A DNA stretch of 64,000 nt from NCBI RefSeq assembly GCF_028649395.1, contig NZ_JAQSUW010000011.1:54181-118180 (forward strand). Direction: 5' to 3'. This DNA is from Pseudomonas sp. Gutcm_11s. Its GTDB lineage: Bacteria; Pseudomonadota; Gammaproteobacteria; Pseudomonadales; Pseudomonadaceae. Shown here piece after piece: positions 9,656-18,618 of this stretch (position 1 is the stretch's first letter; every line of letters starts with the position of its first letter). Position numbers and translations under genes: made by a program. The notes beneath the pieces were generated by a model that searched no databases, was not told where the DNA came from, and was given only the letters and a program-made list of their open reading frames with translations.

Positions 9656-11454
9656 GTATTCGCGTTGGCGAGGTCATCGCCGTCCATGGAACAAAATTGG
9701 TTCTGAAGATCGACGAACAGTCGAGCAAGGAAACCCTGTTCTATGAAGGGGAGAAATACAAGGGGGTCTCAATCCGCGAATACCTATCCATCCAGCGCGG
9801 CTTCCGCGACATCATCTGCATCGTCGAGGGCGAGTATCTGGACGAAAGCCGCACTGAGATGCATGACGGCCGGCAGACGTTTGTGCGGAAGGTGGAGGCT
9901 AGGCCGATAGGATACTTCGACCGCTCTGGTTTCACTCAGGGCATCAAGTATCTACCGATGATCCAGGATGCGGCTTACCTGCTTCCCGAGGAGAAAATCA
10001 GGTCCATCTTCGACCGCAAGGCGGACAGCGATTTCAGAATTGGGACCATGCTGAAAGAGGAAATCGCGGTTGGGTTGCCGTGGAAGCGACTCTTCAATAG
10101 CCATATCGGCATCTTCGGCAATACCGGAAGCGGCAAGTCGAATACTCTGGCAAAGCTCTACACTGTTCTTTTCGATCAAAAGCTGCCTCTCATTACAGGC
10201 AAAAGCCGTTTCATCATCTTGGATTTTAATGGCGAGTACGGCGGCGAGCAGCTCGTGGCTGCAGATCACAAAGCCGTCTACCAGTTGTCCACGCTTACCG
10301 CTCCAGACCTGAACGATCCTGCTACCCGGTTTCCGCTGGCAACGCAGGAGTTCTGGCAGCTCGAGACTATGGCTCTGCTCTTTCAGGCCACACCCAATAC
10401 ACAAAGGCCTTTCCTTAATCGTGTCATTGCAGGCTGGGAACGCTATGGAGCCATCCAGGGCTCACTTGCGAACTATGCGAAGCGAATGTTCCAGAAGTCG
10501 TTCTGCGCCGGTGAGGTTAAGCCTGCGACGCTAGATTTGATGAGAGCCGTTGCGCGGCGCATGGAGAACCAGCAAGTCCAGGATATGCTGGCAGACGTCA
10601 CCTGGCACCGGACTGGCGGTCGCTTTACCTACAACGAGCAGTTCATCGGTACCGATGGCACGCGATACGCAGCGCAAATCGCCCCAACCGTAGAGACGTT
10701 GAACGCCGATGGGCTTGATGAATTCGATCAGCTTGTACTCCGTGTCAACCTGCAGCTGCTATCAGACTTGAATGCAGGATATGTTCAGTTCGAGCATATC
10801 CAGCCGCTTTTGAAGCGCGTCGAGTCCTCACTCTCCAACCTACGTAAGGTGCTGTTGGTTTCGGATTTGCCGCAGGATAACCGCCTGCTCACGGTCATCT
10901 CGATGCGCCGCTGCAACAACGAAATCAAGAAGGTTCTGCCGTTGTTGTTCGCTAAGCATTACTACAACAGCCACAAAGCCACAGTCACTAATCCACCCGA
11001 CCGCACCATCCATCTCATCGTTGACGAGGCACACAATATCCTGTCTGACCAATCTGCGAGAGAAAGCGAAACCTGGAAGGACTATCGGCTCGAACAGTTC
11101 GAGGAGATCATTAAGGAGGGGCGCAAATTCGGGATGTTCATTACCATCGCCAGCCAGCGCCCCGCTGACATCTCGCCCACAATCGTCTCGCAGCTACATA
11201 ATTTCTTTATTCACCGCTTGGTGAATGACCGTGATCTGTACTTGATCGACAATACGATTTCTACGCTGGATTCTTTGTCTCGCAGCCTCATCCCGGGACT
11301 CTCACAAGGGTGTTGTGTAGTCACTGGTACCGCTTTTGAGCTGCCAATGGTGATCCAGGTGGACCGGCTGCTAGGCGGTAAACAGCCTGCCAGCGAGGAC
11401 GTAGATCTCGACAGACTTTGGAGTGATGCTCTGGCAGTTGGGGCAGAGGAGTAG
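9652..11454 (+). CDS. HerA-type hexameric ATPase of the SIR2-HerA defence pair
   Basis: A 600-aa FtsK/HerA-superfamily ATPase. Residues 1-100 form a HAS-barrel-like domain; Walker A is GNTGSGKSN at about 155-163; Walker B is HLIVDEAHN at about 453; TIASQRPADIS is a typical sensor region. The start at 9652 overlaps the SIR2 stop. In described systems HerA forms a hexamer that assembles with SIR2 subunits into a supramolecular antiphage complex. Chromosomal HerA of archaea pairs with NurA instead; the SIR2 neighbour argues for defence. Confidence 0.88.
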   Translation: MSIRVGEVIAVHGTKLVLKIDEQSSKETLFYEGEKYKGVSIREYLSIQRGFRDIICIVEGEYLDESRTEMHDGRQTFVRKVEARPIGYFDRSGFTQGIKYLPMIQDAAYLLPEEKIRSIFDRKADSDFRIGTMLKEEIAVGLPWKRLFNSHIGIFGNTGSGKSNTLAKLYTVLFDQKLPLITGKSRFIILDFNGEYGGEQLVAADHKAVYQLSTLTAPDLNDPATRFPLATQEFWQLETMALLFQATPNTQRPFLNRVIAGWERYGAIQGSLANYAKRMFQKSFCAGEVKPATLDLMRAVARRMENQQVQDMLADVTWHRTGGRFTYNEQFIGTDGTRYAAQIAPTVETLNADGLDEFDQLVLRVNLQLLSDLNAGYVQFEHIQPLLKRVESSLSNLRKVLLVSDLPQDNRLLTVISMRRCNNEIKKVLPLLFAKHYYNSHKATVTNPPDRTIHLIVDEAHNILSDQSARESETWKDYRLEQFEEIIKEGRKFGMFITIASQRPADISPTIVSQLHNFFIHRLVNDRDLYLIDNTISTLDSLSRSLIPGLSQGCCVVTGTAFELPMVIQVDRLLGGKQPASEDVDLDRLWSDALAVGAEE

Positions 11455-11634
11455 AGCCAGTCGCAGCACCAATGGTGCTGCACAACCCGCTATCACAGGC
11501 TGGAGCAGTCAACCAAGAGCAGCTGCTGGCAACTACTTCTGGTCGACTCCGCCCTCCACAACAGGCAGACGTCAGCAAGAGGCTGCCACTCGCCAGCGGT
11601 TTGGTAATTCCTGCGACATTAGACACTAGCTGCT
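11455..11634. other. convergent intergenic gap between HerA and SAVED genes
   Basis: 180 bases with a short dyad around 11463-11484 (GCAGCACCA/TGGTGCTGC) directly after the HerA stop, possibly a factor-independent terminator without a T-run. No gene is seen. Confidence 0.4.
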
Positions 11635-12747
11635 TCACGCCTGTTGCTCGCCAGCAGTAATTACCCGCGGCCGGTAGACGAGTAGAGGGGCAGGAACCGC
11701 ATGACTTGGCAGTTCAACACCCCAAGGGTATGCGGGTGATGATGTACGTTCAAACTGATGAACTATTGCAGGTGGCAGATTGCGTCTGTCGTAAATCCGC
11801 CCCAGCTGGAAGACGACACTATTCGGGGCGGCGATGATCAGGTGAATTCTACTGAATCCGCAGACAGCCAACCTCTTGAGCTCCTCGAAAAACTGCATGG
11901 CCAGAGCAGCCTGCTTCTCGCTAGACCAGTGTGAGTCCGACGATAGCTCTCCCAACTTAAGATGAGTGAGGGGTAACTCGCCGAAGGTTTCCCGGATCGC
12001 AGGAAGCTCCACCTGATAGGAGACGGAAAGGGCCAGAATCGCCTCCCCCTGATTTCCCGTCGCTTGTTGTTCTACTTCGAATCGCTTCTGGTCGTCCCCA
12101 CCATTGGTGATTTCTCTCCAACGGCCAGGCGGTTTTCGATCCCAATCGAAGACCTTGATGTGGCTTTCATCGTCGAGCAATAGGCCTGTGAGGAAAGTCA
12201 GCGGTACCGCGCTCAATCCACCATAAACCAGCAACACATCTGCAGGGTTCTCACGCTCTAAGCGGCGCCGCAAATCCCCCCGCGAGTCGATGACTTTTTG
12301 TAGCGCAATGTCGGGCCGAGTGAGTCTCCCATCCTCGATTCCCTCTCGCACATCAACTATGAGTTCTTCTTTCCTGCCAACAATCGTCGCCGGCAAGGAG
12401 CTGACCAAGGGTGTGTCGATAGGGAATAGCCCCCGGTGCTCCATCACCAAGACGCATTTGCGCTGTACTTGTCGACGATCTATCCAAGACACGATCAAGC
12501 CAAGCACAACCAGCAACAGGCCAAAAGCCCCCACACCGTAGAGCCATACATTAGGCAACCCTCCGGTCGTCTCACCGCCAACACGCAGCTCCATCTCCGA
12601 ACTTTTGAAAAGCACGTTGACTGCAATGTTACCCAAGACGGAAAAACCGAGGAGCGCGATGCCAGAACGGATCAACAAAAGTGCCAGCGTGCTAGGCCTG
12701 GTAATCCAATCCACCAGTTTGTGCCCAATGCTCATCCAATCACTCAT
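11635..12747 (-). CDS. CBASS effector, two transmembrane helices plus SAVED domain
   Basis: 370 aa from the ATG at 12747, chosen because GGGGAGGGGG lies just before it. Two hydrophobic segments (about residues 20-47 and 65-88) are followed by a basic stop-transfer and a roughly 280-residue cytosolic domain with SAVED-like features (LLVYGGLSAVPLTFLTGLLLD; a C-terminal HLIIAAPNSVVFQLGR, typical of the SAVED end). SAVED domains bind CD-NTase cyclic oligonucleotides; the membrane part would then disrupt the inner membrane. The gene faces away from the CD-NTase across a 125-bp promoter region, which is less common than one co-directional operon. Confidence 0.85.
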   Translation of the reverse strand: MSDWMSIGHKLVDWITRPSTLALLLIRSGIALLGFSVLGNIAVNVLFKSSEMELRVGGETTGGLPNVWLYGVGAFGLLLVVLGLIVSWIDRRQVQRKCVLVMEHRGLFPIDTPLVSSLPATIVGRKEELIVDVREGIEDGRLTRPDIALQKVIDSRGDLRRRLERENPADVLLVYGGLSAVPLTFLTGLLLDDESHIKVFDWDRKPPGRWREITNGGDDQKRFEVEQQATGNQGEAILALSVSYQVELPAIRETFGELPLTHLKLGELSSDSHWSSEKQAALAMQFFEELKRLAVCGFSRIHLIIAAPNSVVFQLGRIYDRRNLPPAIVHQFERTSSPAYPWGVELPSHAVPAPLLVYRPRVITAGEQQA

Positions 12748-12872
12748 CGCCCCCTCCCCTTGAAATCCACAAGACGCCCCCAACATTTGCCATCACCGGG
12801 CCACTATGAGCGATATTCGTAGATACCTGGAGGAAAAACCACAGCATTTCTGGTCTTTGATAGGAATAGAAC
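12748..12872. promoter_or_regulatory. divergent promoter region of the CBASS locus
   Basis: 125 bases between the effector and the CD-NTase, both reading outward, so both promoters must lie here or in the coding edges. I could not assign convincing -35/-10 boxes. Confidence 0.5.
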
Positions 12873-14063
12873 ATGACTGCCGACAGCTACGAGAAAACGC
12901 TCAAGCTAGCCGTAGAGGCCCTGGAGCTCCCGGACAGCGCTTACGAAAAAGCTGTCAATCGTTACAAGGATCTGGGGGAGTGGTTCGGACGCCCAGAGTC
13001 CACAATAGAAGCTAATGATCCGCACGTTTTTGCCCAAGGCTCATTCGCTTTAGGCACGGCTATCCGGCCCTTGCTTGACGGGGAAAGCTACGATCTCGAC
13101 CTGGCGTGCAAGCTGCGTACGGGGGTGGCTAAAGCAAGTCATAGCCAACATGACCTCAAGCAGCTAGTGGGGAAGGAGCTTGAACGTTACCGGGAGGCTC
13201 GCCGCATCTCTAATCCGTTGGAGGAGAAGCATCGCTGTTGGCGGCTTGAGTACCGCGACGAAATGAGCTTCCACATGGATGTTGTGCCCTGCATTCCTAC
13301 CGACTCCAACGTAAAGCAGCAGCTAACTTCCATCTTGGAAAGCAGAGGGTTGGACAAGGCGCTGGCTAGCACAGTGGCCGACGACTCAGTGAATATCACC
13401 GACGACCGTTTGCCCAATTATCGGATAAAGGATAGCGGCTGGCACATCAGTAACCCAGAGGGCTATATAGAGTGGTTCAAGTCACGCCAGCGTGCGGAGA
13501 GCTTTTTGAACCTGACGGAAGCGCGTGCTCAGGTAGATGAGGTACCACTTTACCGCCGTAAGACACACCTCCAGCGCTGCATTCAACTGCTCAAGCGCCA
13601 TCGCGATTTGATGTTCAGGGAAGAGTCTGATTCGAAGCCAATTTCGATCATCATTACGACTATTGCTGCTCGCAGCTACACCGGGAGCCCCACCCTCTCC
13701 GGGGCAATGGAACAGGTGCTTAAAGGTCTTAGCGAATTTCGCGCCTCGAACTCCAACGAAGTGCCCAATCCCGCTAACCCGAACGAAAATTTTGCTGACC
13801 GCTGGCAGACAGATGAGGGCCGCCGCCTGCGCCTGAAGGAGAATTTCCATGACTGGGTGCGCCAGGCCTCCATTGACATTCCTCGTCTAGGAGAGCTTGT
13901 CAGCAGCGCTGAATTGTCTGATCAGCTCAACGAAAAATTGAGCGTCAGCTACTCCGCTGCTGTCCTTATGAGCCACGTCGGCCTGCAGGCGACGGCGGCC
14001 ACCTACCTGGCTCCTCATGTGCACATCCCACAAGATGCACCTAGCCCCTGGAGTCACAAATAA
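12873..14063 (+). CDS. CD-NTase (cyclic oligonucleotide synthase) of CBASS
   Basis: Would synthesise a cyclic di- or trinucleotide alarm signal on phage infection. The 396-aa protein has the nucleotidyltransferase signature GSFALGT at about residue 56, the metal-binding DLDL pair at about 73-76 and the third acidic residue in FHMDVVP near 136, so it should be active. An alpha-helical C-terminal domain fills the rest. The C-terminus reads APSPWSHK and does not end in the glycine or alanine that E2-conjugated CD-NTases usually have. The following E2-like gene overlaps its 3' end. The nucleotide product cannot be deduced by eye. Confidence 0.9.
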   Translation: MTADSYEKTLKLAVEALELPDSAYEKAVNRYKDLGEWFGRPESTIEANDPHVFAQGSFALGTAIRPLLDGESYDLDLACKLRTGVAKASHSQHDLKQLVGKELERYREARRISNPLEEKHRCWRLEYRDEMSFHMDVVPCIPTDSNVKQQLTSILESRGLDKALASTVADDSVNITDDRLPNYRIKDSGWHISNPEGYIEWFKSRQRAESFLNLTEARAQVDEVPLYRRKTHLQRCIQLLKRHRDLMFREESDSKPISIIITTIAARSYTGSPTLSGAMEQVLKGLSEFRASNSNEVPNPANPNENFADRWQTDEGRRLRLKENFHDWVRQASIDIPRLGELVSSAELSDQLNEKLSVSYSAAVLMSHVGLQATAATYLAPHVHIPQDAPSPWSHK

Positions 14064-14706
14064 GTTGGCGTTGTGGGGTGATATCGACCTATTCCTTAAT
14101 GCCCATCCCGGGATGGCCCTCAAGCCATCCCGGGATGGGTGCATACACATTGGAGGGCGATTCCGATTTTCCGCATCAAGCGCCGGGTCATCTGTGGTTG
14201 AAGATGCCTTTCAATTGCACATAAAGATCTCACGACGTGACAAAGAGCAGCTGCCGTTGGTGTATGAGACAGCCGGGAGAATTCCCAAGGATGGTAATCA
14301 CCATGTCAATCCTGATGGTTCCCTCTGCCTTGGTGCGCCTATCAGGCTCCACACAATTCTTGGCAGAAACTTTTCACTGAATGATTTTGTAGAGCGGTGT
14401 GTAGTCCCATTTCTCTACTCCATCTCGCTAACAGAGGCAGGGCATCCCCGCTTCCAGTTCGGCGAGCTCGCTCACGGTACCAATGGACTTGTCGACGACT
14501 ACCTTAGGTTGTTCGGCTGCTCATCCAGAGAGGCTCTGGTGCGATACCTACGTTCTTTGGTGCTAAAAAAGCGCCAAGCGAATAAACAGCCCTGCCCCTG
14601 CCACTGCGGGAGAAAGCTAGTGAAATGTCGCACACACAAGATATCGCTACAGATGCGAAGCACTATTCCCAGGCGGCTGCTTAAGGAAACCCTAGCAATG
14701 GTCTGA
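14017..14706 (+). CDS. E2-like conjugating protein of short type II CBASS, with SEC-C-like tail
   Basis: Probable ubiquitin-E2-like enzyme that primes the CD-NTase by conjugation or thioester formation. The E2 core (about residues 20-165) contains HHVNPDGSLCLGAPI with the candidate catalytic Cys at 104. No E1 or JAB-protease gene accompanies it, as in E2-only CBASS. Residues 192-206 (CPCHCGRKLVKCRTH) form a SEC-C-like zinc motif. The start is uncertain: ATG at 14017 or 14035, or a TTG just after the CD-NTase stop; the first two overlap the CD-NTase gene. A 15-bp-stem hairpin lies within its first 45 codons. Confidence 0.8.
   Translation: MCTSHKMHLAPGVTNKLALWGDIDLFLNAHPGMALKPSRDGCIHIGGRFRFSASSAGSSVVEDAFQLHIKISRRDKEQLPLVYETAGRIPKDGNHHVNPDGSLCLGAPIRLHTILGRNFSLNDFVERCVVPFLYSISLTEAGHPRFQFGELAHGTNGLVDDYLRLFGCSSREALVRYLRSLVLKKRQANKQPCPCHCGRKLVKCRTHKISLQMRSTIPRRLLKETLAMV
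14102..14139 (+). repeat. inverted repeat inside the E2-like coding sequence
   Basis: CCCATCCCGGGATGG and its exact complement are separated by 8 nt (CCCTCAAG). Each arm contains the 14-bp palindrome CCATCCCGGGATGG, so the two copies are both direct and inverted repeats. Confidence 0.85.
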
Positions 14707-14734
14707 AATGCTACTTGGCGCTTTGACGTGAACG

Positions 14735-14793
14735 GCAGCTTCTGGCCGGAAGCGGTCGGCCGTGAAAGGCAGCTACCGGCCATAAGCAGCCCT
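14735..14793. repeat. island short repeat, copies 1a and 1b
   Basis: GGCAGCTTCTGGCCGGAAGC followed by GGCAGCTACCGGCCATAAGC. Similar elements recur at 29128-29155 and 31598-31630, all within the island and all between modules. Confidence 0.5.
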
Positions 14794-14820
14794 TCAAGAA
14801 TGCTGCAAAAAGCCCACAAA

Positions 14821-14852
14821 ACGGGGTAGCAGACTGAGCCTTGCTACCCCGT
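14821..14852. terminator. hairpin between convergent E2-like and SDR genes
   Basis: ACGGGGTAGCA and TGCTACCCCGT enclose a 10-nt loop. No T-run follows, so it may be a weak terminator or a boundary of an inserted module. Confidence 0.5.
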
Positions 14853-14937
14853 TGCTCGGAAGCTCTTGTGGTTGTGCTGATCCTGAAGAGTAACTCCGAA
14901 CTATTGGTTAGGAAGAATGCCTTGAGGCTCCAGCTCA

Positions 14938-15789
14938 CTATGTCCTGCTTATCCAGCCTTCACTTCGGCTCCAAAGCTCCGCGGCGAGGACTGGATCGCA
15001 GGCAGTCGGCGATGGCTGTTCTTCCTTGCTATCGGCGTAGTAACGCCCGGTCTGATCAGCCACTCCTGGATCGGTTGCGCAGTACAGCGTCGTCGCGGCT
15101 CCGTCCTCTTCACTGCGCATGAAACGCTTGAGAATCCAGGCCAGCGACGAAGGTAGTGCTCGCCATACATCCGTTGCCACCACGCCAGGATGCACCGCGT
15201 AGGTCGTAATGCCACTCCCATCTAGGCGACGAGCCAGTTCCTTGGTGTGAAGCAGGTTGGCCAACTTCGCCACTGCGTATTCCGGTAGGGCTGCACGGCT
15301 TCGGGTTGGTTGCCGCACCAAGTCGAAATCGATTCCTTTGGCATGCCGATGCGCCTTGCTGGAAAGCATGACGATTCGCGCAGGGGCAGATTCGGCAAGC
15401 CGTTCCTTCAGCAATTCGACTAACAGAAAGTGCCCCATATGGCAGGTGCCGAAGGCCAGCTCGAAACCGGAAGTGGTGATGCCGCGCTGCCCCGCCAGCC
15501 CTGCATTGCCGATCAACAGGTGAAGATGCAGGCCGCGCTTGAGGAAAGCCTCGGCGCAGCGGCGAACGGAGCCGAGGTCGCCCAGGTCGAGCGGCAGGAA
15601 CTCGGCCTGGGCGGTACCGTCACTGAGTTGCCGAATTTCTTCCAGTACGGGCTGCGTGCGTGCCTCTGAGCGACAGGCGAGGAACACGCGATATCCCTGT
15701 AGCGCCAGCTTACGAGCAGTGACCCGCCCGATACCGGAGTTGGCGCCGGTCACCAGAGCGACCTTTCCATTTGGTTGAACACGTGGCAT
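14938..15789 (-). CDS. short-chain dehydrogenase/reductase (retinol dehydrogenase-like)
   Basis: NAD(P)-dependent oxidoreductase, 283 aa, with the Rossmann motif TGANSGIG near residue 15, NAG in LIGNAGL, catalytic Ser in VMLSSKAH and YAVAK as the YxxxK pair. It is the last gene of the meta-cleavage operon, 15 nt after the aldolase. It may oxidise or reduce a side-chain group of the aromatic substrate; classic meta pathways do not need an SDR at this end, so its step is unknown. Confidence 0.85.
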   Translation of the reverse strand: MPRVQPNGKVALVTGANSGIGRVTARKLALQGYRVFLACRSEARTQPVLEEIRQLSDGTAQAEFLPLDLGDLGSVRRCAEAFLKRGLHLHLLIGNAGLAGQRGITTSGFELAFGTCHMGHFLLVELLKERLAESAPARIVMLSSKAHRHAKGIDFDLVRQPTRSRAALPEYAVAKLANLLHTKELARRLDGSGITTYAVHPGVVATDVWRALPSSLAWILKRFMRSEEDGAATTLYCATDPGVADQTGRYYADSKEEQPSPTACDPVLAAELWSRSEGWISRT

Positions 15790-15804
15790 CGGGCAGTTCC
15801 TATC

Positions 15805-16851
15805 TCAGGTTGGCAGTGCTTGCAGTTGTCCCTGCTGCTTGAGCAGATCCAAGGCGACATCGACGATCATGTCCTCCTGGCCTCCAACCATACGCCGTTT
15901 TCCTAGCTCGACCAGGATGTCGAGAGTCTTCAGACCGTACTTAGTAGCAGCGACTTCAGCATGGCGCAGGAAGCTGGAGTACACCCCAGCGTATCCAAGA
16001 CCAAGGGTTTCGCGGTCGACCCGCACCGGACGGTCCTGTAGGGGACGAACGATGTCATCGGCGGCATCCATCAGGGCGTAGAGGTCTGTACCGTGGTTCC
16101 AGCCCAGGCGTTCGGCGGCAGCGATGAACACCTCCAACGGTGCGTTGCCGGCACCGGCGCCCATACCGGCGAGACTGGCGTCGATACGATCACAACCTTC
16201 TTCCACCGCGACGATGGAGTTCGCCACGCCAAGGCTGAGGTTGTGGTGCGCATGCATACCGGTCTGCGTCTCCGGCTTGAGCACTGCCTTGAAGGCACGC
16301 ATGCGATCGCGGATATCGCCCATGTTCATCGCACCACCGGAGTCAGCCATGTAGATGCAGGTAGCACCGTAGCTCTCCATCAGCTTGCCTTGGCGTGCTA
16401 GTTCTTCGGCCGGAACCATATGGCTCATCATCAAGAACCCAACAGCCTCCATGCCCAGCTCTCGGGCGTACTCAATGTGCTGTTTAGACACATCTGCCTC
16501 GGTGCAATGGGCGGCTACGCGCACGATACGCGCACCAGCTTCATAGGCGTTTTTCAGGTCGTGCACCGTGCCAATGCCGGGTAGCAGCAATGTGGCGATT
16601 TTGGCGTGGCTGATCTCGCTAGCCACTGCCTCGATGTATTCGAGGTCCGTGTGGCGGCCGAAGCCGTAGTTGAAGGAGGAGCCCTGCAGGCCATCACCAT
16701 GGGCTACTTCGATGGAATCCACCTTTGCCTGATCTAGTGTTCGTGCAATGGCGCGCACAATCCCTAGACCGTACTGGTGGCGAATGGCGTGACTGCCATC
16801 GCGCAGAGTGACATCGGAGATGTACAGCTTTTTGCTTGGGTCGAAAGTCAT
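15805..16851 (-). CDS. 4-hydroxy-2-oxoacid aldolase (MhpE/BphI/DmpG family)
   Basis: Cleaves 4-hydroxy-2-oxovalerate (or a longer homologue) to pyruvate and an aldehyde that is channelled to the acylating dehydrogenase. The 348-aa product has the catalytic set [10 protein letters not shown] (R17, D18, H21) and the metal-binding TGMHAHHNL. It is 11 nt downstream of the acylating dehydrogenase gene, matching the obligate enzyme complex. Confidence 0.95.
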   Translation of the reverse strand: MTFDPSKKLYISDVTLRDGSHAIRHQYGLGIVRAIARTLDQAKVDSIEVAHGDGLQGSSFNYGFGRHTDLEYIEAVASEISHAKIATLLLPGIGTVHDLKNAYEAGARIVRVAAHCTEADVSKQHIEYARELGMEAVGFLMMSHMVPAEELARQGKLMESYGATCIYMADSGGAMNMGDIRDRMRAFKAVLKPETQTGMHAHHNLSLGVANSIVAVEEGCDRIDASLAGMGAGAGNAPLEVFIAAAERLGWNHGTDLYALMDAADDIVRPLQDRPVRVDRETLGLGYAGVYSSFLRHAEVAATKYGLKTLDILVELGKRRMVGGQEDMIVDVALDLLKQQGQLQALPT

Positions 16852-16862
16852 CTGCTTGCTCC

Positions 16863-17804
16863 TCAGCCGTTGAGCATCGATTGGGCCATGCGCTCGGCGG
16901 TAGCCAGCGCGGCGGAGGTCATGATGTCGAGGTTGCCGGCGTATGCAGGCAAGTAGTGGGCTGCTCCTTCGACTTCCAGGAATACCGAGGTTTTCAGGCC
17001 GCTGAATGAGCCATGGCCGGGAATGTTCAGCGGAGCAGAATCAGGGATGACGTCGAATTGCACCTTCTGTTTCAGCCGGTAGCCGGGCACGTAGGCCTGC
17101 ACCGCAGCAGCCATCTCCTCAATGCTCGCTTCGACCTTGGCCTGGTCGGCCGCTTCGGAGAGCACGAACACTGTGTCGCGCATCATTAGCGGCGGCTCGG
17201 CCGGGTTCATGATGATGATCGCCTTGCCCTTGGTCGCACCACCGATCACTTCGATGGCTTTCGAAGTGGTCTCGGTGAACTCGTCAATATTGGCGCGGGT
17301 GCCAGGGCCGGCAGATTTGCTGGCGATGGATGCGATGATCTCGGCGTAGTGAACCTTGGCCACTCGCGAGACTGCCGCCACCATCGGGATGGTGGCCTGA
17401 CCACCGCAAGTAACCATGTTGACGTTGAGCTGATCGAGGTTCTGCTCCAGGTTGACCACCGGCACGCAATACGGGCCAATGGCCGCCGGTGTCAGGTCGA
17501 TCAGGCGGATCCCCGGCTTCACACCACGCAAGAAGCCGGAGTTCCAGATATGCGCGCCGGCGCTGGTGGCGTCGAAGACGAAGTCGATCTCGTCGAAGAC
17601 CGGGAGGCGGCTCAACCCCTCGACCCCCTCATGGGTGGTGGCGATACCCAGACGCTGTGCGCGAGCCAGCCCGTCGGAAGCTGGATCAATGCCGACCATG
17701 GCGCCCATTTCCAGGTGCTGCGCATTGCGCATCACCTTGATCATCAGGTCGGTGCCGATGTTGCCGGAGCCGACAATGGCGACTTTGAGTTTCTTGCTGC
17801 TCAT
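16863..17804 (-). CDS. acylating acetaldehyde dehydrogenase (MhpF/BphJ/DmpF family)
   Basis: Converts the aldehyde from the aldolase to acyl-CoA with NAD and CoA. At 313 aa it shows the dinucleotide motif VGSGNIGTD at residues 11-19 and the catalytic cysteine in MVTCGGQ at 133. It forms a channelling complex with the aldolase encoded next in the operon. Confidence 0.95.
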   Translation of the reverse strand: MSSKKLKVAIVGSGNIGTDLMIKVMRNAQHLEMGAMVGIDPASDGLARAQRLGIATTHEGVEGLSRLPVFDEIDFVFDATSAGAHIWNSGFLRGVKPGIRLIDLTPAAIGPYCVPVVNLEQNLDQLNVNMVTCGGQATIPMVAAVSRVAKVHYAEIIASIASKSAGPGTRANIDEFTETTSKAIEVIGGATKGKAIIIMNPAEPPLMMRDTVFVLSEAADQAKVEASIEEMAAAVQAYVPGYRLKQKVQFDVIPDSAPLNIPGHGSFSGLKTSVFLEVEGAAHYLPAYAGNLDIMTSAALATAERMAQSMLNG

Positions 17805-17826
17805 TCAGATTCTCCAGGCCGGCGGC

Positions 17827-18618
17827 TCAATGGAAGTGGCAGCCGACTTCGCCCAGGCGAGTCAGGCGCAGTTGCAGGTGGTCGCCAGGAGCAACCTGGG
17901 TCATGGGGCCGAGGGCGCCGGACAGCAACACATCACCGGCCACCAGCGGGCGGCCGAACTCGGCCATGGTGCGGGCCAGCCACAGGCAGGCATCCAGCGG
18001 GTTGCCCAGGCAGGCGGCGCCGACACCGATGGCGACCTGACTGCGGTTCTTCTCTAGCAGCATGCCCTCCAAGCGCAGATCCAGTGCCGACAAACGAGTG
18101 GGCTGCTTACCCAGCACGTAGAGTGCGGAGGAAGCGTTGTCCGCCACCGTGTCAGCGAGGGTGATCTTCCAGTTGCTGATGGCGGAGTCGACTATTTCTA
18201 TGGCCGGTAACAGGTACTCCACCGCGCTCATCAGCTCGGCCAGCGTGGTGTCGGCGTTCGGCAGGTCGCGACCGAGGACGAAGGCGATCTCACCCTCGGC
18301 CTTGGGCTGGATCAGGCGACTGCAGTCGACGCTTTCACCATCGGCGATCTCCATGTCGGCGAACAGCATGCCGAAGTCCGGTTGGTCGACGCCAAGCTGT
18401 TGCTGCACAGCGCTGGAGGTCAGGCCGACCTTGCGCCCGACGAGGCGCCGGCCCTGCTCCAGGGCGCGTCGGGTATTGATCTCCTGCACGGCGTAGGCCT
18501 CGGTCAGTGTGTTGATACCGAAGGTCGCTGAGATCTGCGCGCAGGGCTCTCGTAGCTGGCGCGCCTGGGTCAGTGCGTCGGCGGCCTGTTCCAGTTTCTT
18601 CAGGGCGTCGTGGCTCAT
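17827..18618 (-). CDS. 2-keto-4-pentenoate hydratase (MhpD/DmpE family)
   Basis: Adds water to 2-hydroxypenta-2,4-dienoate (or an alkyl homologue) released by the meta-cleavage hydrolase, giving the aldolase substrate. The 263-aa length and the GRKVGLTS, MLFADMEIADGE and DGVLL-like (VAGDVLLSG) blocks fit the fumarylacetoacetase-fold hydratases. Its start overlaps the monooxygenase stop by four bases (ATGA). Confidence 0.93.
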   Translation of the reverse strand: MSHDALKKLEQAADALTQARQLREPCAQISATFGINTLTEAYAVQEINTRRALEQGRRLVGRKVGLTSSAVQQQLGVDQPDFGMLFADMEIADGESVDCSRLIQPKAEGEIAFVLGRDLPNADTTLAELMSAVEYLLPAIEIVDSAISNWKITLADTVADNASSALYVLGKQPTRLSALDLRLEGMLLEKNRSQVAIGVGAACLGNPLDACLWLARTMAEFGRPLVAGDVLLSGALGPMTQVAPGDHLQLRLTRLGEVGCHFH

